From NCBI RefSeq assembly GCF_026625885.1, contig NZ_CP113068.1, forward strand, positions 1,426,001-1,490,000: a stretch of DNA of 64,000 nucleotides. The letters run 5' to 3'. Positions within the stretch are counted from its first letter, which is position 1, and each line of letters begins with the position of its first letter. The notes beneath the pieces were generated by a model. The model ran no database searches, had not been told where the DNA came from, and saw nothing but the letters and a program-made list of their open reading frames with translations. The position numbers and the translations under genes were made by a program. Origin of the DNA: Roseateles sp. SL47 (GTDB lineage Bacteria > Pseudomonadota > Gammaproteobacteria > Burkholderiales > Burkholderiaceae_C). Shown in pieces: positions 46,878 to 56,218 of the stretch.

Positions 46878-48263
46878 ATGACTGCTCCCGACCCTCTGTC
46901 CACCAGCCTTGGTTGCCCGGTGGAGGCTGGCGCCTCCCTCATGACCGATCTGCCGGAGCAGATCGGCAAATACCGTGTGCTGCGCCGTCTGGGCGAGGGT
47001 GCCACCAGCGATGTCTACCTGGCGGTGGATGACTTCCGCCACCAGGAAGTGGCCATCAAGCGTATGCGCAGCTGGGCCGGGCAGGGCGCCGAGGAAGACT
47101 CCCTCAGCAACCGGTTCTTTGCCTCCGAGGCGGCACTGGCCGGTCGGCTGCAGCATCCCAACGTCGTTCAGATCCTGGATGCGGTGCAGGACGGCAGTGC
47201 GCCCTACCTGGTCATGGAATATGTCCATGGCGTCACGCTCAAGCATTTCTGCCGCACCGACCGGCTGCTGCCGCTGGACCAGATCGTGGAACTGGGCTTC
47301 AAGTGCGCCATGGCCCTGGCCTATGTGTTCCGCCAGGGCGTGGTGCACCGGGACATCAAACCCGCCAACTTGTTGGCCGTGCTGGACAGCGCCGGGCAGG
47401 TGACCGATGTGAAGGTGAGCGACTTCGGCAGCGCCCTCAACCTCCATGCCGACATGACCCAGGTGCATCGGGTGGGCTCGCTGGCCTACATGCCCCCCGA
47501 GCAGATCGAAGGTGGTGACGTGGGCTGCCAGGCGGACATCTATTCGCTGGGGGCCGTGCTCTATCACATGATCTGTGGGCGACCGCCCTTCGACGCGCCC
47601 AACCAGATGGCGTTGATGCATCAGATCTATCACCAGGCGCCGCAGCCGATGCTGGGCCAGCGCGGGGGGGTGACCGAAGCCCTGGACGCGGTGATCCAGC
47701 GGGCGCTGGCCAAGCACCCGCATGAGCGCTACGCCGACTGGGAAGCCTTTGGCCAGGCGCTGTCCGAGCTGGTCGCCCGCCAGTTGGTGCCGCTGGCGCG
47801 ACTCAATGAAGTCAAGGACTCCGAGCGTTTCAACCTGCTGCGGAGCCTGGAGTTCTTCGCCAATTTCGGCGATGTGGAATTGTGGGAAGTGGTGCGCCGG
47901 GCGCGCTGGCGGCGCTATCCGCTGGACTACCCGCTGTTCAAGCGGGGCCAGGAGGGCAACACCTTTCACATCATCACGCAGGGGGAGGTGGAGGTCTGGC
48001 GCGACGGTGCGTTGGTGGCCACCCTGGGCGCCGGCACCTCGGTCGGTGAGATGGCCTATCTGGCCCCCAATCCTGAACTGCGCCGTCACAGCACCGACAT
48101 CCGGGTGACCGATCTGTGCACCACGGTGTCCTTCACGCCTGAATCACTCGGCCAACTGAGCCCCGAGTGTCAGCACCGCTTTGACCGGGCTTTTATCCAG
48201 GTGCTGGTGCGGCGACTGCATCTGGCGCATGAGGCACTGGCTCATCCACGCCGAATCATGTGA
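46878..48263 (+). CDS. Serine/threonine protein kinase with cyclic-nucleotide-binding-like domain
   Basis: 461 residues. The Hanks-type kinase shows the Gly loop [15 protein letters not shown], the catalytic Lys in VAIKRMRSW, the HRD loop [16 protein letters not shown] in VSDFGSAL and APE-like MPPEQIEGG. Residues about 350-440 resemble a cyclic-nucleotide-binding domain ([40 protein letters not shown]). Unusually, it lacks a membrane helix and PASTA repeats. The start among 46866, 46878 and 46941 is uncertain. The combination suggests a kinase gated by a nucleotide or other small ligand. Confidence 0.88.
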   Translation: MTAPDPLSTSLGCPVEAGASLMTDLPEQIGKYRVLRRLGEGATSDVYLAVDDFRHQEVAIKRMRSWAGQGAEEDSLSNRFFASEAALAGRLQHPNVVQILDAVQDGSAPYLVMEYVHGVTLKHFCRTDRLLPLDQIVELGFKCAMALAYVFRQGVVHRDIKPANLLAVLDSAGQVTDVKVSDFGSALNLHADMTQVHRVGSLAYMPPEQIEGGDVGCQADIYSLGAVLYHMICGRPPFDAPNQMALMHQIYHQAPQPMLGQRGGVTEALDAVIQRALAKHPHERYADWEAFGQALSELVARQLVPLARLNEVKDSERFNLLRSLEFFANFGDVELWEVVRRARWRRYPLDYPLFKRGQEGNTFHIITQGEVEVWRDGALVATLGAGTSVGEMAYLAPNPELRRHSTDIRVTDLCTTVSFTPESLGQLSPECQHRFDRAFIQVLVRRLHLAHEALAHPRRIM

Positions 48264-48365
48264 GGCAGTCGCGGACATGACGCAGGTCAACCCGCCTTGA
48301 GGGCGGACCGTTGCTGTGGTTCACTGCCCCCAGGTCCTTCCCCCAACCCCGTAGGAGTGCAAGAA

Positions 48366-48692
48366 ATGAAAGCTTTGTTGACCCTGACTGCCGGCGTGCT
48401 GCTGTCCCTGTCCGTCCTGGCGCCGGCCCATGCGCAGGATGAAAAGAAGAAGGAACTGACGCCCCAGCAGCAACGCATGGGCACCTGCAGCAAGGAGGCC
48501 AAGGAGAAGGGCAAGACCGGCGACGACCGCAAGGCGTTCATGAAGGACTGCCTGTCTGGCAAGTCCGAGCCGGACAAGAAGATGACGCCCCAGCAGGAGA
48601 AGATGGCGGCCTGCAACAAGGACGCGGCGGACCAGAAAAAGACCGGTGATGCGCGCAAGGCATTCATGAAGGAATGCCTCACGGCGCATTGA
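48366..48692 (+). CDS. PsiF-family periplasmic protein
   Basis: 108 residues with a signal peptide (LLTLTAGVLLSLSVLAPAHA). It has two tandem PsiF repeats, each with the pattern TPQQ-x-x-M-x-x-C-x-K and ending in RKAFMK-x-CL. PsiF is a phosphate-starvation-inducible protein of unknown biochemical role in enterobacteria. The four cysteines are evenly placed, two per repeat, and could form a disulfide in each. TAGGAG at 48352-48357 precedes the start. There is no phosphate-regulon neighbour here. Confidence 0.88.
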   Translation: MKALLTLTAGVLLSLSVLAPAHAQDEKKKELTPQQQRMGTCSKEAKEKGKTGDDRKAFMKDCLSGKSEPDKKMTPQQEKMAACNKDAADQKKTGDARKAFMKECLTAH

Positions 48693-48750
48693 CCCGTACA
48701 CCGAGCCGATCCGTCAATCGATCGGTGGGCAGCCCGTCGGTCGATCAGTT

Positions 48751-48875
48751 CATCGGTGAGCAGTCCATCCGTGAGTAGTCCATCGGTGAGTGGTCCATCG
48801 GTAGGTCGGCAGCTCACCGAGCACGGCACCACGTACTGCAGCCCCCCGTGCGCTGCAGCCCCCCGTGCGCTGCAG
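48751..48875. repeat. Short tandem repeats: 4 x 15 bp and 2 x 17 bp
   Basis: Four consecutive 15-base units (CATCGGTGAGCAGTC and variants) run from 48751 to 48810. CTGCAGCCCCCCGTGCG is then repeated twice from 48836 to 48869 and followed by a third CTGCAG. They lie between psiF and the DUF2214 gene. The 15-base period keeps frames open on both strands and creates false open frames. Confidence 0.85.
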
Positions 48876-48893
48876 CGATCTGTTTCCTGCGGC

Positions 48894-49352
48894 TCACCCT
48901 CGTGTCCCGACGCCCCGCGCCAGCATCACGGCCGCAATCGGGAGCAGCAGCAGCAGGTGGGCCTGCAGCATCACCAGGCGCCGGGTCGATTTCACCTCGT
49001 CCTCATCGGGCAGGCTGCCGGTCTCCCTGAGGGTGTTGGCCCAGCGCCGATAGGTCAGCGTGGGCTTGATCGACAGCAGCCCAATCACGATGAACAGGCC
49101 CACCTTGAAATGCAGCAGCGGCTGGTGCCAATACCAGCCGCCGCCCTTGATGCCCCACCAGGTGCGGAACAGGCCGGAGGCCAGCACCGCCACGGCGGTG
49201 ATGCCGTAGATCATGTCCACCCGGGTCAGCCGCGTCACCACGGCGGCATTCATCCATTCGGACCGGCACAGGGCGGCCTGGCTGCTCAAAAATACCACCA
49301 GGCTCAAGATGGCCAGGATATGCAGGCCTGCCAGCAGTGTTTCGAGATTCAT
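48894..49352 (-). CDS. DUF2214 family membrane protein
   Basis: 152 residues with four membrane helices (ETLLAGLHILAILSLVVFLS, IYGITAVAVLASGLFRTWWG, PLLHFKVGLFIVIGLLSIKP and LLLLLPIAAVMLAR). This fits DUF2214, a CopD-like small membrane family of unknown function. ATG 49352 is preferred because GGAGA precedes it. The start overlaps the stop of the LysR gene by four bases, so the two are cotranscribed. Confidence 0.86.
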   Translation of the reverse strand: MNLETLLAGLHILAILSLVVFLSSQAALCRSEWMNAAVVTRLTRVDMIYGITAVAVLASGLFRTWWGIKGGGWYWHQPLLHFKVGLFIVIGLLSIKPTLTYRRWANTLRETGSLPDEDEVKSTRRLVMLQAHLLLLLPIAAVMLARGVGTRG

Positions 49353-50287
49353 GCGTTCTCCAAAGGTGGGTGGGTCGTGGCCGGTCCTTCCCAATAACTG
49401 GGATGGGCGTAATGCTCTTTTAGAAAATCAATCCAGAGTCTCACTCGCAAGGGGAGATGCTTGCGTTGTGACACCAGCGCAAAGATGCCATTGGGGGGCG
49501 CGGCAAACTCGTCCAGCACACTGATCAACTGGCCGCTGCGGATCTCTTCCGCCACCTCCCAGGTGCTTCGCCAGGCCAGGCCCAGGCCGCGCCGGCACCA
49601 GTCGTGCAGCACCTGGCCGTCGCTGCAGTCCAGACGGCCGCTGGGGCGCAGGTGCTGAACCTGCCCCTCCACGCGGAAAGCCCAGCCACGCGTCTGGCTG
49701 GCGTCGGAGCTCAGGGTCAGGCATTCATGACGCGCCAGATCCGACGGGTGGCGGGGCACACCGGCCCGCTGCAGATAAGCGGGTGCGGCGACACACAGCC
49801 GGCGGTTGTCGGCCAGGCGCATGCTGATCAGGCTGGAGTCGCTCAGGTCCCCCACACGCACAGCGCAGTCGAACCCCTCATTCACGATGTCCACCACCCG
49901 GTCGCTCAGGTTCAGGGAGACACTCACATCCGGATGGCGGGCCAGGAAGTCCGGCACCAGCGGGGCCACATGGCGGCGCCCGAATCCGGCCGGCGCGGTC
50001 ACGCGCAGGTGCCCGCTGGCCTTGACGCCGCCGGCGGTGACGCTGGCTTCGGCATTGTCAAATTCCGTCAGCAGGCGCTGGCAGTCTTCCAGGAAAGCGC
50101 TGCCCTCATGGGTGAGGCTGAGCCGCCGGGTGGTGCGCAGCAGCAGCTTCACCCCCAGCCGGGACTCCAGCGCGTCCAGGCGACGGCCCATCACGGCCGG
50201 CGCCACCCCCTCGGCCTGGGCGGCGGCGGTCAGGCTGCCCTTGGTGGCGACCAACACAAAAGACTCCATCTGTTTGAGGCGGTCCAT
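49349..50287 (-). CDS. LysR-family transcriptional regulator
   Basis: 312 residues. The N-terminal winged helix (MDRLKQMESFVLVATKGSLT, ALESRLGVKLLLRTTRRLSL) is followed by the periplasmic-binding-like effector domain (LRVTAPAGFGRRHVAPLVPD, FDCAVRVGDLSDSSLISMRL). It is divergent from the malate synthase gene with about 230 bases between them, the usual geometry for LysR autoregulation. It forms an operon with the DUF2214 gene. Effector unknown. Confidence 0.92.
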   Translation of the reverse strand: MDRLKQMESFVLVATKGSLTAAAQAEGVAPAVMGRRLDALESRLGVKLLLRTTRRLSLTHEGSAFLEDCQRLLTEFDNAEASVTAGGVKASGHLRVTAPAGFGRRHVAPLVPDFLARHPDVSVSLNLSDRVVDIVNEGFDCAVRVGDLSDSSLISMRLADNRRLCVAAPAYLQRAGVPRHPSDLARHECLTLSSDASQTRGWAFRVEGQVQHLRPSGRLDCSDGQVLHDWCRRGLGLAWRSTWEVAEEIRSGQLISVLDEFAAPPNGIFALVSQRKHLPLRVRLWIDFLKEHYAHPSYWEGPATTHPPLENA

Positions 50288-50517
50288 GAGCGCTGATTGT
50301 GGTCGTTGCGCCGTTCCTTGTAGTGAATCCGAGGCTTGGGCGTTGTTATTTGTGCAAAAAAGTCAGGGATCTCTTGTTGCTGCCGTCAGCAATCAGAAGC
50401 GGGTCCTGTCCTACAGTCACTGGAAGCGCCCCCCCCCTGGGGCAGCCGCAAGAACAACAGCCGTCTATCGTTTTTCACCATCGACTCATCGACCTTCCGC
50501 CCAGCCGGGGAGACACC

Positions 50518-52710
50518 ATGACCCTTCGTGTTCAACACCACCGCCTCCAGATCGATGCCGACCTGGCCCGATTCATCGACACCGAAGCCCTGGCTGGCAC
50601 CGGCTTGACGCCGGCGGCATTCTGGTCCGGCTTCGACGCCCTGGTGCATGACCTGGCACCGAAGAATGCCGAGCTGCTGAAGGAACGTGACCGGCTGCAG
50701 ACCGAGATGGACGCATGGCACCGCAGCCATCCGGGACCCATCCAGGACATGGCCGCCTACAAGGATTTCCTCACCCGCATCGGCTATCTCGTGCCGCCGC
50801 CGGTGGGCGCCAAGGCCACGACGGCGAACGTGGATGCGGAACTGGCCCTCCAGGCCGGCCCGCAGCTGGTGGTGCCCATTCTCAATGCCCGTTACGCCCT
50901 GAATGCGGCCAACGCCCGCTGGGGTTCGCTCTACGACGCGCTGTACGGCACCGATGCAATTCCGGAGACCGACGGCGCCACCCGGGCCGGTGCCTACAAC
51001 CCGGTGCGCGGCAACAAGGTGATTGCCTTTGCCCGCAGCGTGCTGGACCAGGCGGCACCGCTGGTGAGCGCCTCGCATGCCGACGCAGTCGCCTATCGCA
51101 TTGAAGCCGGCGCGCTGGTGGTGGCACTGCGCCATGGCGGCACGGCGGGCCTGGCCGATCCCTCAGCGCTGATCGGGTTCCTGGGCGAACCGACTGCGCC
51201 CACGGCCGTCCTGCTGCGCCACAACGGCCTGCACATCGAGATCCAGATCGACCGCAGTTCCCCGATCGGGCGCACCGACCCGGCGGGTGTGTCCGATCTG
51301 CTGATGGAAGCCGCTCTGTCCACCATCCTGGATCTGGAAGACTCCATCGCGGCGGTGGATGCCGAGGACAAACTGCTGGCCTACCGCAACTGGCTGGGCA
51401 TTCTGCGCGGCACCTTGACTGAAGAGGTCAGCAAGGGTGGCAAGACCATCACCCGCCGGCTGAATCCGGACCGGCACTACCTGTCGCCCCAGGGCGGCGA
51501 GGTGGTGTTGCCGGGGCGTTCACTGCTGTTCGTGCGCAATGTCGGCCACCTGATGACCAACCCGGCCATCCTGCTGGACGGCGGACGGGAGATCCCGGAA
51601 GGCATCATGGATGCGGTGATCACCACCCTGATTGCGCTGCATGACTTGAAGCAGTTGTCCGGCAGCGGGCTGCGCAACTCCCGGCAAGGCTCCATCTACA
51701 TCGTCAAACCGAAGATGCACGGCCCGGCCGAGGTGGCCTTTGCCAATGAACTGTTCGGCCGCGTTGAGCAGTTGCTGGGCCTGCCTGCGTCCACCGTGAA
51801 GCTGGGCATCATGGATGAAGAGCGCCGTACCAGCGTCAACCTGGCGGCCTGCATTGCCGCCGCGCCCAGCCGCGTGGCCTTCATCAACACCGGCTTCCTC
51901 GACCGCACCGGCGACGAAATGCACACCGCCATGCGGGCCGGGCCCATGCTGCGCAAGGGAGACATGAAGAGCTCCACCTGGATCCAGGCCTATGAGCGCA
52001 ACAACGTGCTGGTGGGGCTGGCGGCCGGTCTCCGTGGCCGTGCCCAGATCGGCAAGGGCATGTGGGCCATGCCGGATCTGATGGCTGCCATGCTGGAGCA
52101 GAAGATCGCCCATCCCCGCGCGGGCGCCAACACCGCCTGGGTGCCCAGCCCCACCGCCGCCACCCTGCATGCGCTGCACTACCACCAGGTGAGCGTGGCG
52201 CAGGTGCAGCGGGAGCTGGAAGCCGCCGCCGGGCAGGAAGACTTCAACGCGCTGCTGGAGCGCATCCTCACCATCCCGGTGGCGGCAGACCCCCGGTGGA
52301 CCCACACCGAGAAGCAGCAGGAACTGGACAACAACGTGCAGGGCATCCTGGGCTACGTGGTCCGCTGGATCGACCAGGGCGTGGGCTGCTCCAAAGTGCC
52401 CGACATCAATGGGATAGGACTGATGGAAGACCGTGCAACATTGCGCATCTCCAGTCAGCACATCGCCAACTGGCTGCTGCACGGCGTCGTCACTGAACAA
52501 CAAGTGCGGGACACGTTTACCCGCATGTCGGTGGTGGTGGATCAACAAAACGTGGGGGATCCGCACTACCGAAAGATGTCGGACAACCCCCCGACGAGCT
52601 TCGCCTTTCAGGCGGCGCTGGACTTGGTCTTCCTTGGCAAGGAACAGCCGTCTGGCTATACAGAGCCGCTGTTGCACGCCTGGCGTCAGCGCGCAAAAGC
52701 CGGACAGTGA
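50518..52710 (+). CDS. glcB: Malate synthase G
   Basis: 730 residues, the size of the G isoform (the A isoform is near 530). It condenses glyoxylate with acetyl-CoA to malate. Conserved stretches are [60 protein letters not shown], and [20 protein letters not shown] with the catalytic acidic region. [19 protein letters not shown] follows. ATG 50518 is preceded by GGGGAGA; an upstream open frame is unsupported. The neighbouring LysR gene may regulate it. No isocitrate lyase gene is in the window. Confidence 0.95.
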   Translation: MTLRVQHHRLQIDADLARFIDTEALAGTGLTPAAFWSGFDALVHDLAPKNAELLKERDRLQTEMDAWHRSHPGPIQDMAAYKDFLTRIGYLVPPPVGAKATTANVDAELALQAGPQLVVPILNARYALNAANARWGSLYDALYGTDAIPETDGATRAGAYNPVRGNKVIAFARSVLDQAAPLVSASHADAVAYRIEAGALVVALRHGGTAGLADPSALIGFLGEPTAPTAVLLRHNGLHIEIQIDRSSPIGRTDPAGVSDLLMEAALSTILDLEDSIAAVDAEDKLLAYRNWLGILRGTLTEEVSKGGKTITRRLNPDRHYLSPQGGEVVLPGRSLLFVRNVGHLMTNPAILLDGGREIPEGIMDAVITTLIALHDLKQLSGSGLRNSRQGSIYIVKPKMHGPAEVAFANELFGRVEQLLGLPASTVKLGIMDEERRTSVNLAACIAAAPSRVAFINTGFLDRTGDEMHTAMRAGPMLRKGDMKSSTWIQAYERNNVLVGLAAGLRGRAQIGKGMWAMPDLMAAMLEQKIAHPRAGANTAWVPSPTAATLHALHYHQVSVAQVQRELEAAAGQEDFNALLERILTIPVAADPRWTHTEKQQELDNNVQGILGYVVRWIDQGVGCSKVPDINGIGLMEDRATLRISSQHIANWLLHGVVTEQQVRDTFTRMSVVVDQQNVGDPHYRKMSDNPPTSFAFQAALDLVFLGKEQPSGYTEPLLHAWRQRAKAGQ

Positions 52711-52927
52711 GCACCGAGTTGGTGCAAACAATCCGTGAGGAAAGTCATAAACCTTCGCGGATGGGGAAGCTAACGGCGCCTATGTGCGTTTGACTTGCCT
52801 GTGCAATAAGGGTCCACCCGGAGATAGCAAACCGGGTGCCTACCCGTAAAGTTTTGTTCACATTCGGTGTCTCACTTGGATTGAGAGTGAAGCCGGGGGT
52901 GTCCTACAAACTTTCGGGATATTGAAC
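52711..52927 (+). other. Intergenic leader before the first TonB receptor, structured but unassigned
   Basis: About 217 bases. Just after glcB, GCACCGAGTTGGTGC can form a hairpin without a T-run. Near 52813-52842, CACCCGG-AGATAGCAAA-CCGGGTG forms another. I do not recognise a riboswitch class. A promoter for the receptor gene is expected here, but no good -35/-10 pair is visible. Confidence 0.4.
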
Positions 52928-55717
52928 ATGGCGAACAAGCCGCACATCCGCGCCATCAGCGCGGCAGCAGCGATTCTGGCGGTCTCGATGGCCGCCCACG
53001 CTCAGGAGCAAACCCAGCAACTGGAGCGCATCGAGATCACGGGTTCGAGCATCAAGCGCTTTGCCAACGAAGGCTCGCTGCCCGTCCAGATCGTGTCGCA
53101 AGAGGACATCAAGGCCTCCGGCGCCACCAACGTGGCTGACCTGGTGCAACGCCTGCCGGCGATGCAGGGCTTCACCATCGGTGACATCTCCATCGGCTCC
53201 AACTCCGGTGGCATCGTGACCGCCTCGCTGCACGGGATTGGCGAAAGCTACACCCTGGTGCTGGTGAACGGCCGCCGCATTGCCCCCACCGGCTCGGGTT
53301 CGCGCATCAACCTGAACTCGATCCCGATGAGCGCCATCGAGCGCGTGGAAGTGCTGACCGACGGCGCCTCCGCGCTGTACGGCTCGGACGCCATCGCCGG
53401 CGTGGTGAACTTCGTGCTGAAGCGCAACCAGCAAGGCGGCAACGTCACCGTCAACTACAGCAACCCGATCGGCAACGGCGCGACTTCCGCCAACGCCAGC
53501 ATCACCTACGGCCTGGGCAACCTGGACCAGGACGGCTACAGCGTTGTGGCCACCTATCGCCGCGACGACCAGCAGCGCATGCGCTCGGGCGACCGCGCCT
53601 TCTCGCGCACGGCTTATGTGCCGTTCAGCTACAACGGCAAGAACTACGTTTACGACCGCACCAGCACCTCGGCCGACCCGGCCAACGCCTCGGTGACCTT
53701 CAAGCGCCTGGCCGGTGAAACGACGACCCTCGGGGCCTACTCGTTCAACCCCTACCTGCAGGCCAACGGCACGTGCGCCCCGAACAACGTCTACAGCCTG
53801 AGCAACACCATTGCGGCCGGCTCGACCAGCAAGACCGGTACCGCGAACTGCGCTTACGACTTTGTCAGCAGCATCGACGTGTACCCCGAGTCCACCCGTG
53901 ACTCCTTCTTCGTGTCCGGTGAAGCCAAGATCAATGACAACTTCAAGGTCTTCTCCGATGTGATCTTCACGCGGACGGACCTGATCGCCCGGATTGCGGC
54001 CAACCCGGTGCCCATCGCGATCTCGACCACCTCACCGCTGTACACCAAGTATGTGGCGCCGTACCTGACGGCCGCTCAGCAGGCCCACGTGGACACCGTG
54101 ACCGCCAACTACCGTGCCAACGACTTCGGCACGCGTGATTCGGAAACCATCACGGATGGCAAGCACATCGCGGTCGGCACCGAAGGCTCGATCGGTGATT
54201 GGGACGTGAATGCTTCGTTGACCTGGTCGCAGAACTCGCTGAACGAGAAGTACATCGGCGGCTACTTCAAGGCCACCGAGTTCAACAATCTGATCAACAG
54301 CGGCCAACTGGACCCGTTCGTGCCGTCTGGCAATCAGAGCGCTGCCACGCAGAAGCTGATTGACGACAGCATCTACAACGGCTCCATCCGCAAGGCCTCC
54401 ACCACCCTCAAGGGTGTGAACGTGGGCGCTTCGGGCACCATCTTCAACCTGCCTGCAGGTGAAGTGAAGCTGGGTACCGGCGCGGACTTCCGCAACTACC
54501 ACTACAAGCAGACGCCGTCGGCGGATGCGGTCAACGGCGTCATCTACGCCTTCTCCGCGAACCCTGCCTACGACCTGGAGCGTGACAACTACGGCGTGTT
54601 CGGCGAGCTGGTCATCCCGGTCATCAAGGACCTGGAAGTCAACGCCGCCCTGCGCTACGACACGATCAGCAAGATCAAGGACGCGCTGAACGCCCGCAAC
54701 TTCGGCAGCGACGAATCGGCCACCACCTACAAGCTGTCGGCCCGCTATAAGGTCAACAACGCCGTGCTGGTTCGCGGCTCCTACGGCACGGGTTTCAAGG
54801 CGCCGGACATGCTGGACATCGCCCAGCCGCTGGTGACCAACGGTGTGACCGCCGCCTCCTACGACTGCCCGTTCCCGGGCGACGGCAGCGGCTCCGCCCC
54901 CTGCAAGGCCGGCAAGAGCCAGTACACCCAGTTGTCTGGTGGCAACGAGAAACTGAAGCCGGAGAAGTCCAAGCAGCAGACCTTGGGTATCCGCTTTGAC
55001 CCGACCAAGAACTTCGGCGCCAGCGTCGACTACTGGAAGGTCAAGCTGACCGACGCCGTCAGCGCCGTGTCCGCCGACCAGGCCTTTGCCGATCCGGAAA
55101 AGTACGCCTCGCTGTTCACCACCTATCAGCTGCCGGCTGAGACGAACAAGTACTACGCCTTCATGGCGCTCTCGACCAACATCGGTCAGGCCGTCTACAA
55201 GGGCCTGGACTGGCAAATCGAAGGCCGCCTGCCGGTGGAAGGTCTGGGCAAGCTCACGACCACGATCAATGGCACCTACATGATCAAGTCGGAGTACACC
55301 ATGCCGGGTACCGACGATGTGTTCACCAGCAGCCTGGGCAAGTATGGCGTGGACGCTACGGTGGTGTTCCGCAATGTGCTGAAGGCCAGCTTTGCCCTGG
55401 ATACCGGCAAGGTCACCAACATGCTGCGTGCCAACTATCGTTCGGGCTACAAGGACATCACACAAACCGTGCGTGACCTCAGCACCGGCAAGAACACGAC
55501 CGTCCAGCTGGACGTGCCTGAGTACATCACCTTCGACTACCAAGGTACGTACCGCTGGAGCAAGGCCCTGGAACTGCGCCTGGGCATCACCAACCTGACC
55601 AACGAAGCGCCCCCGCTGACCCTGCGCAACTCGTCCGGTCACCAGGTCGGTTACGACCCGCGTTACGCCAGCCCGCTGGGCCGTACCGTCTACGTGAACG
55701 GCAGCTACAACTTCTGA
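52928..55717 (+). CDS. TonB-dependent receptor 1
   Basis: 929 residues. The signal peptide is followed by LERIEITGSSIKRFANEG, the typical start of an N-terminal plug of the OMR-type receptors common in Xanthomonas/Caulobacter-like TBDTs. The plug signature LVLVNGRRIAPTGSGSRINL and DGASALYGSDAIAGVVNFVL follow. The 22-strand barrel ends with the C-terminal aromatic Phe (YVNGSYNF). Extracellular loops contain a cysteine-rich segment (YDCPFPGDGSGSAPCKAGKS). The ligand cannot be read from sequence; carbohydrates, peptides or siderophores are possible. ATG 52928 is chosen over the TTG at 52922. Confidence 0.92.
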   Translation: MANKPHIRAISAAAAILAVSMAAHAQEQTQQLERIEITGSSIKRFANEGSLPVQIVSQEDIKASGATNVADLVQRLPAMQGFTIGDISIGSNSGGIVTASLHGIGESYTLVLVNGRRIAPTGSGSRINLNSIPMSAIERVEVLTDGASALYGSDAIAGVVNFVLKRNQQGGNVTVNYSNPIGNGATSANASITYGLGNLDQDGYSVVATYRRDDQQRMRSGDRAFSRTAYVPFSYNGKNYVYDRTSTSADPANASVTFKRLAGETTTLGAYSFNPYLQANGTCAPNNVYSLSNTIAAGSTSKTGTANCAYDFVSSIDVYPESTRDSFFVSGEAKINDNFKVFSDVIFTRTDLIARIAANPVPIAISTTSPLYTKYVAPYLTAAQQAHVDTVTANYRANDFGTRDSETITDGKHIAVGTEGSIGDWDVNASLTWSQNSLNEKYIGGYFKATEFNNLINSGQLDPFVPSGNQSAATQKLIDDSIYNGSIRKASTTLKGVNVGASGTIFNLPAGEVKLGTGADFRNYHYKQTPSADAVNGVIYAFSANPAYDLERDNYGVFGELVIPVIKDLEVNAALRYDTISKIKDALNARNFGSDESATTYKLSARYKVNNAVLVRGSYGTGFKAPDMLDIAQPLVTNGVTAASYDCPFPGDGSGSAPCKAGKSQYTQLSGGNEKLKPEKSKQQTLGIRFDPTKNFGASVDYWKVKLTDAVSAVSADQAFADPEKYASLFTTYQLPAETNKYYAFMALSTNIGQAVYKGLDWQIEGRLPVEGLGKLTTTINGTYMIKSEYTMPGTDDVFTSSLGKYGVDATVVFRNVLKASFALDTGKVTNMLRANYRSGYKDITQTVRDLSTGKNTTVQLDVPEYITFDYQGTYRWSKALELRLGITNLTNEAPPLTLRNSSGHQVGYDPRYASPLGRTVYVNGSYNF

Positions 55718-55777
55718 TGAGCTGAGACGGTGGGCTGCCGCCGGGCCTCGCCCGGTTGGCATTCAACCCCCCTCAAC

Positions 55778-55810
55778 GCGGCACCGGTGTCCCCGGTGCC
55801 GCGTTTTTTT
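55778..55810 (+). terminator. Terminator after TonB receptor 1
   Basis: Strong stem GCGGCACCGG / CCGGTGCCGC followed by eight T residues. Confidence 0.9.
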
Positions 55811-56218
55811 TCGCCCTGTGTTCGCTGAGGCCTGACACAGCGCCCCCCGTTGCAGGGGTGAACCCTGATCGCGAATCGACCAGTTGTTACCGCCCTGCAA
55901 CACAACGCTCATGAACGTGTCGCATTCGTCGCCAAAAGGCAACGCGCTGAAAAGACCCGTCCCGCTCGCTGGGGCTGTTTGGAGAGTGAGCCAGGGCGTC
56001 GTGCTCAGCGGCGCCCCAGACGGGTGCGCATCTCTGTAATTCGCCCATTTGAACGCGAGGTGAAGGCCAGTGAATTGTTGAGCGCACACAAACGCTGGCC
56101 AGCGCACATCAACATTTGTGGAGGTGAAGCCTTGTCAAGTGGTGTTGCTGCGAGTCCGTCCTTGCTGTCGAGGTTGACACACTCGTGCGGTCTACGGCCC
56201 AACTCTCTCAGGAAGCAT
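55811..56218. other. Intergenic control region of TonB receptor 2
   Basis: About 400 bases without a credible gene. A long frame runs in from 55979 but has no conserved start. TTGACA at 56173-56178 could be a -35 box, but no fitting -10 is visible. AGGAAG before the start at 56219 is a good ribosome-binding site. Confidence 0.4.

Noticed and set aside
52711..52927. Riboswitch or RNase P-like RNA before TonB receptor 1
   Set aside because: GAGGAAAGTC resembles a short RNase P landmark, but the rest of the conserved core is missing and the segment is too short; no riboswitch class fits.
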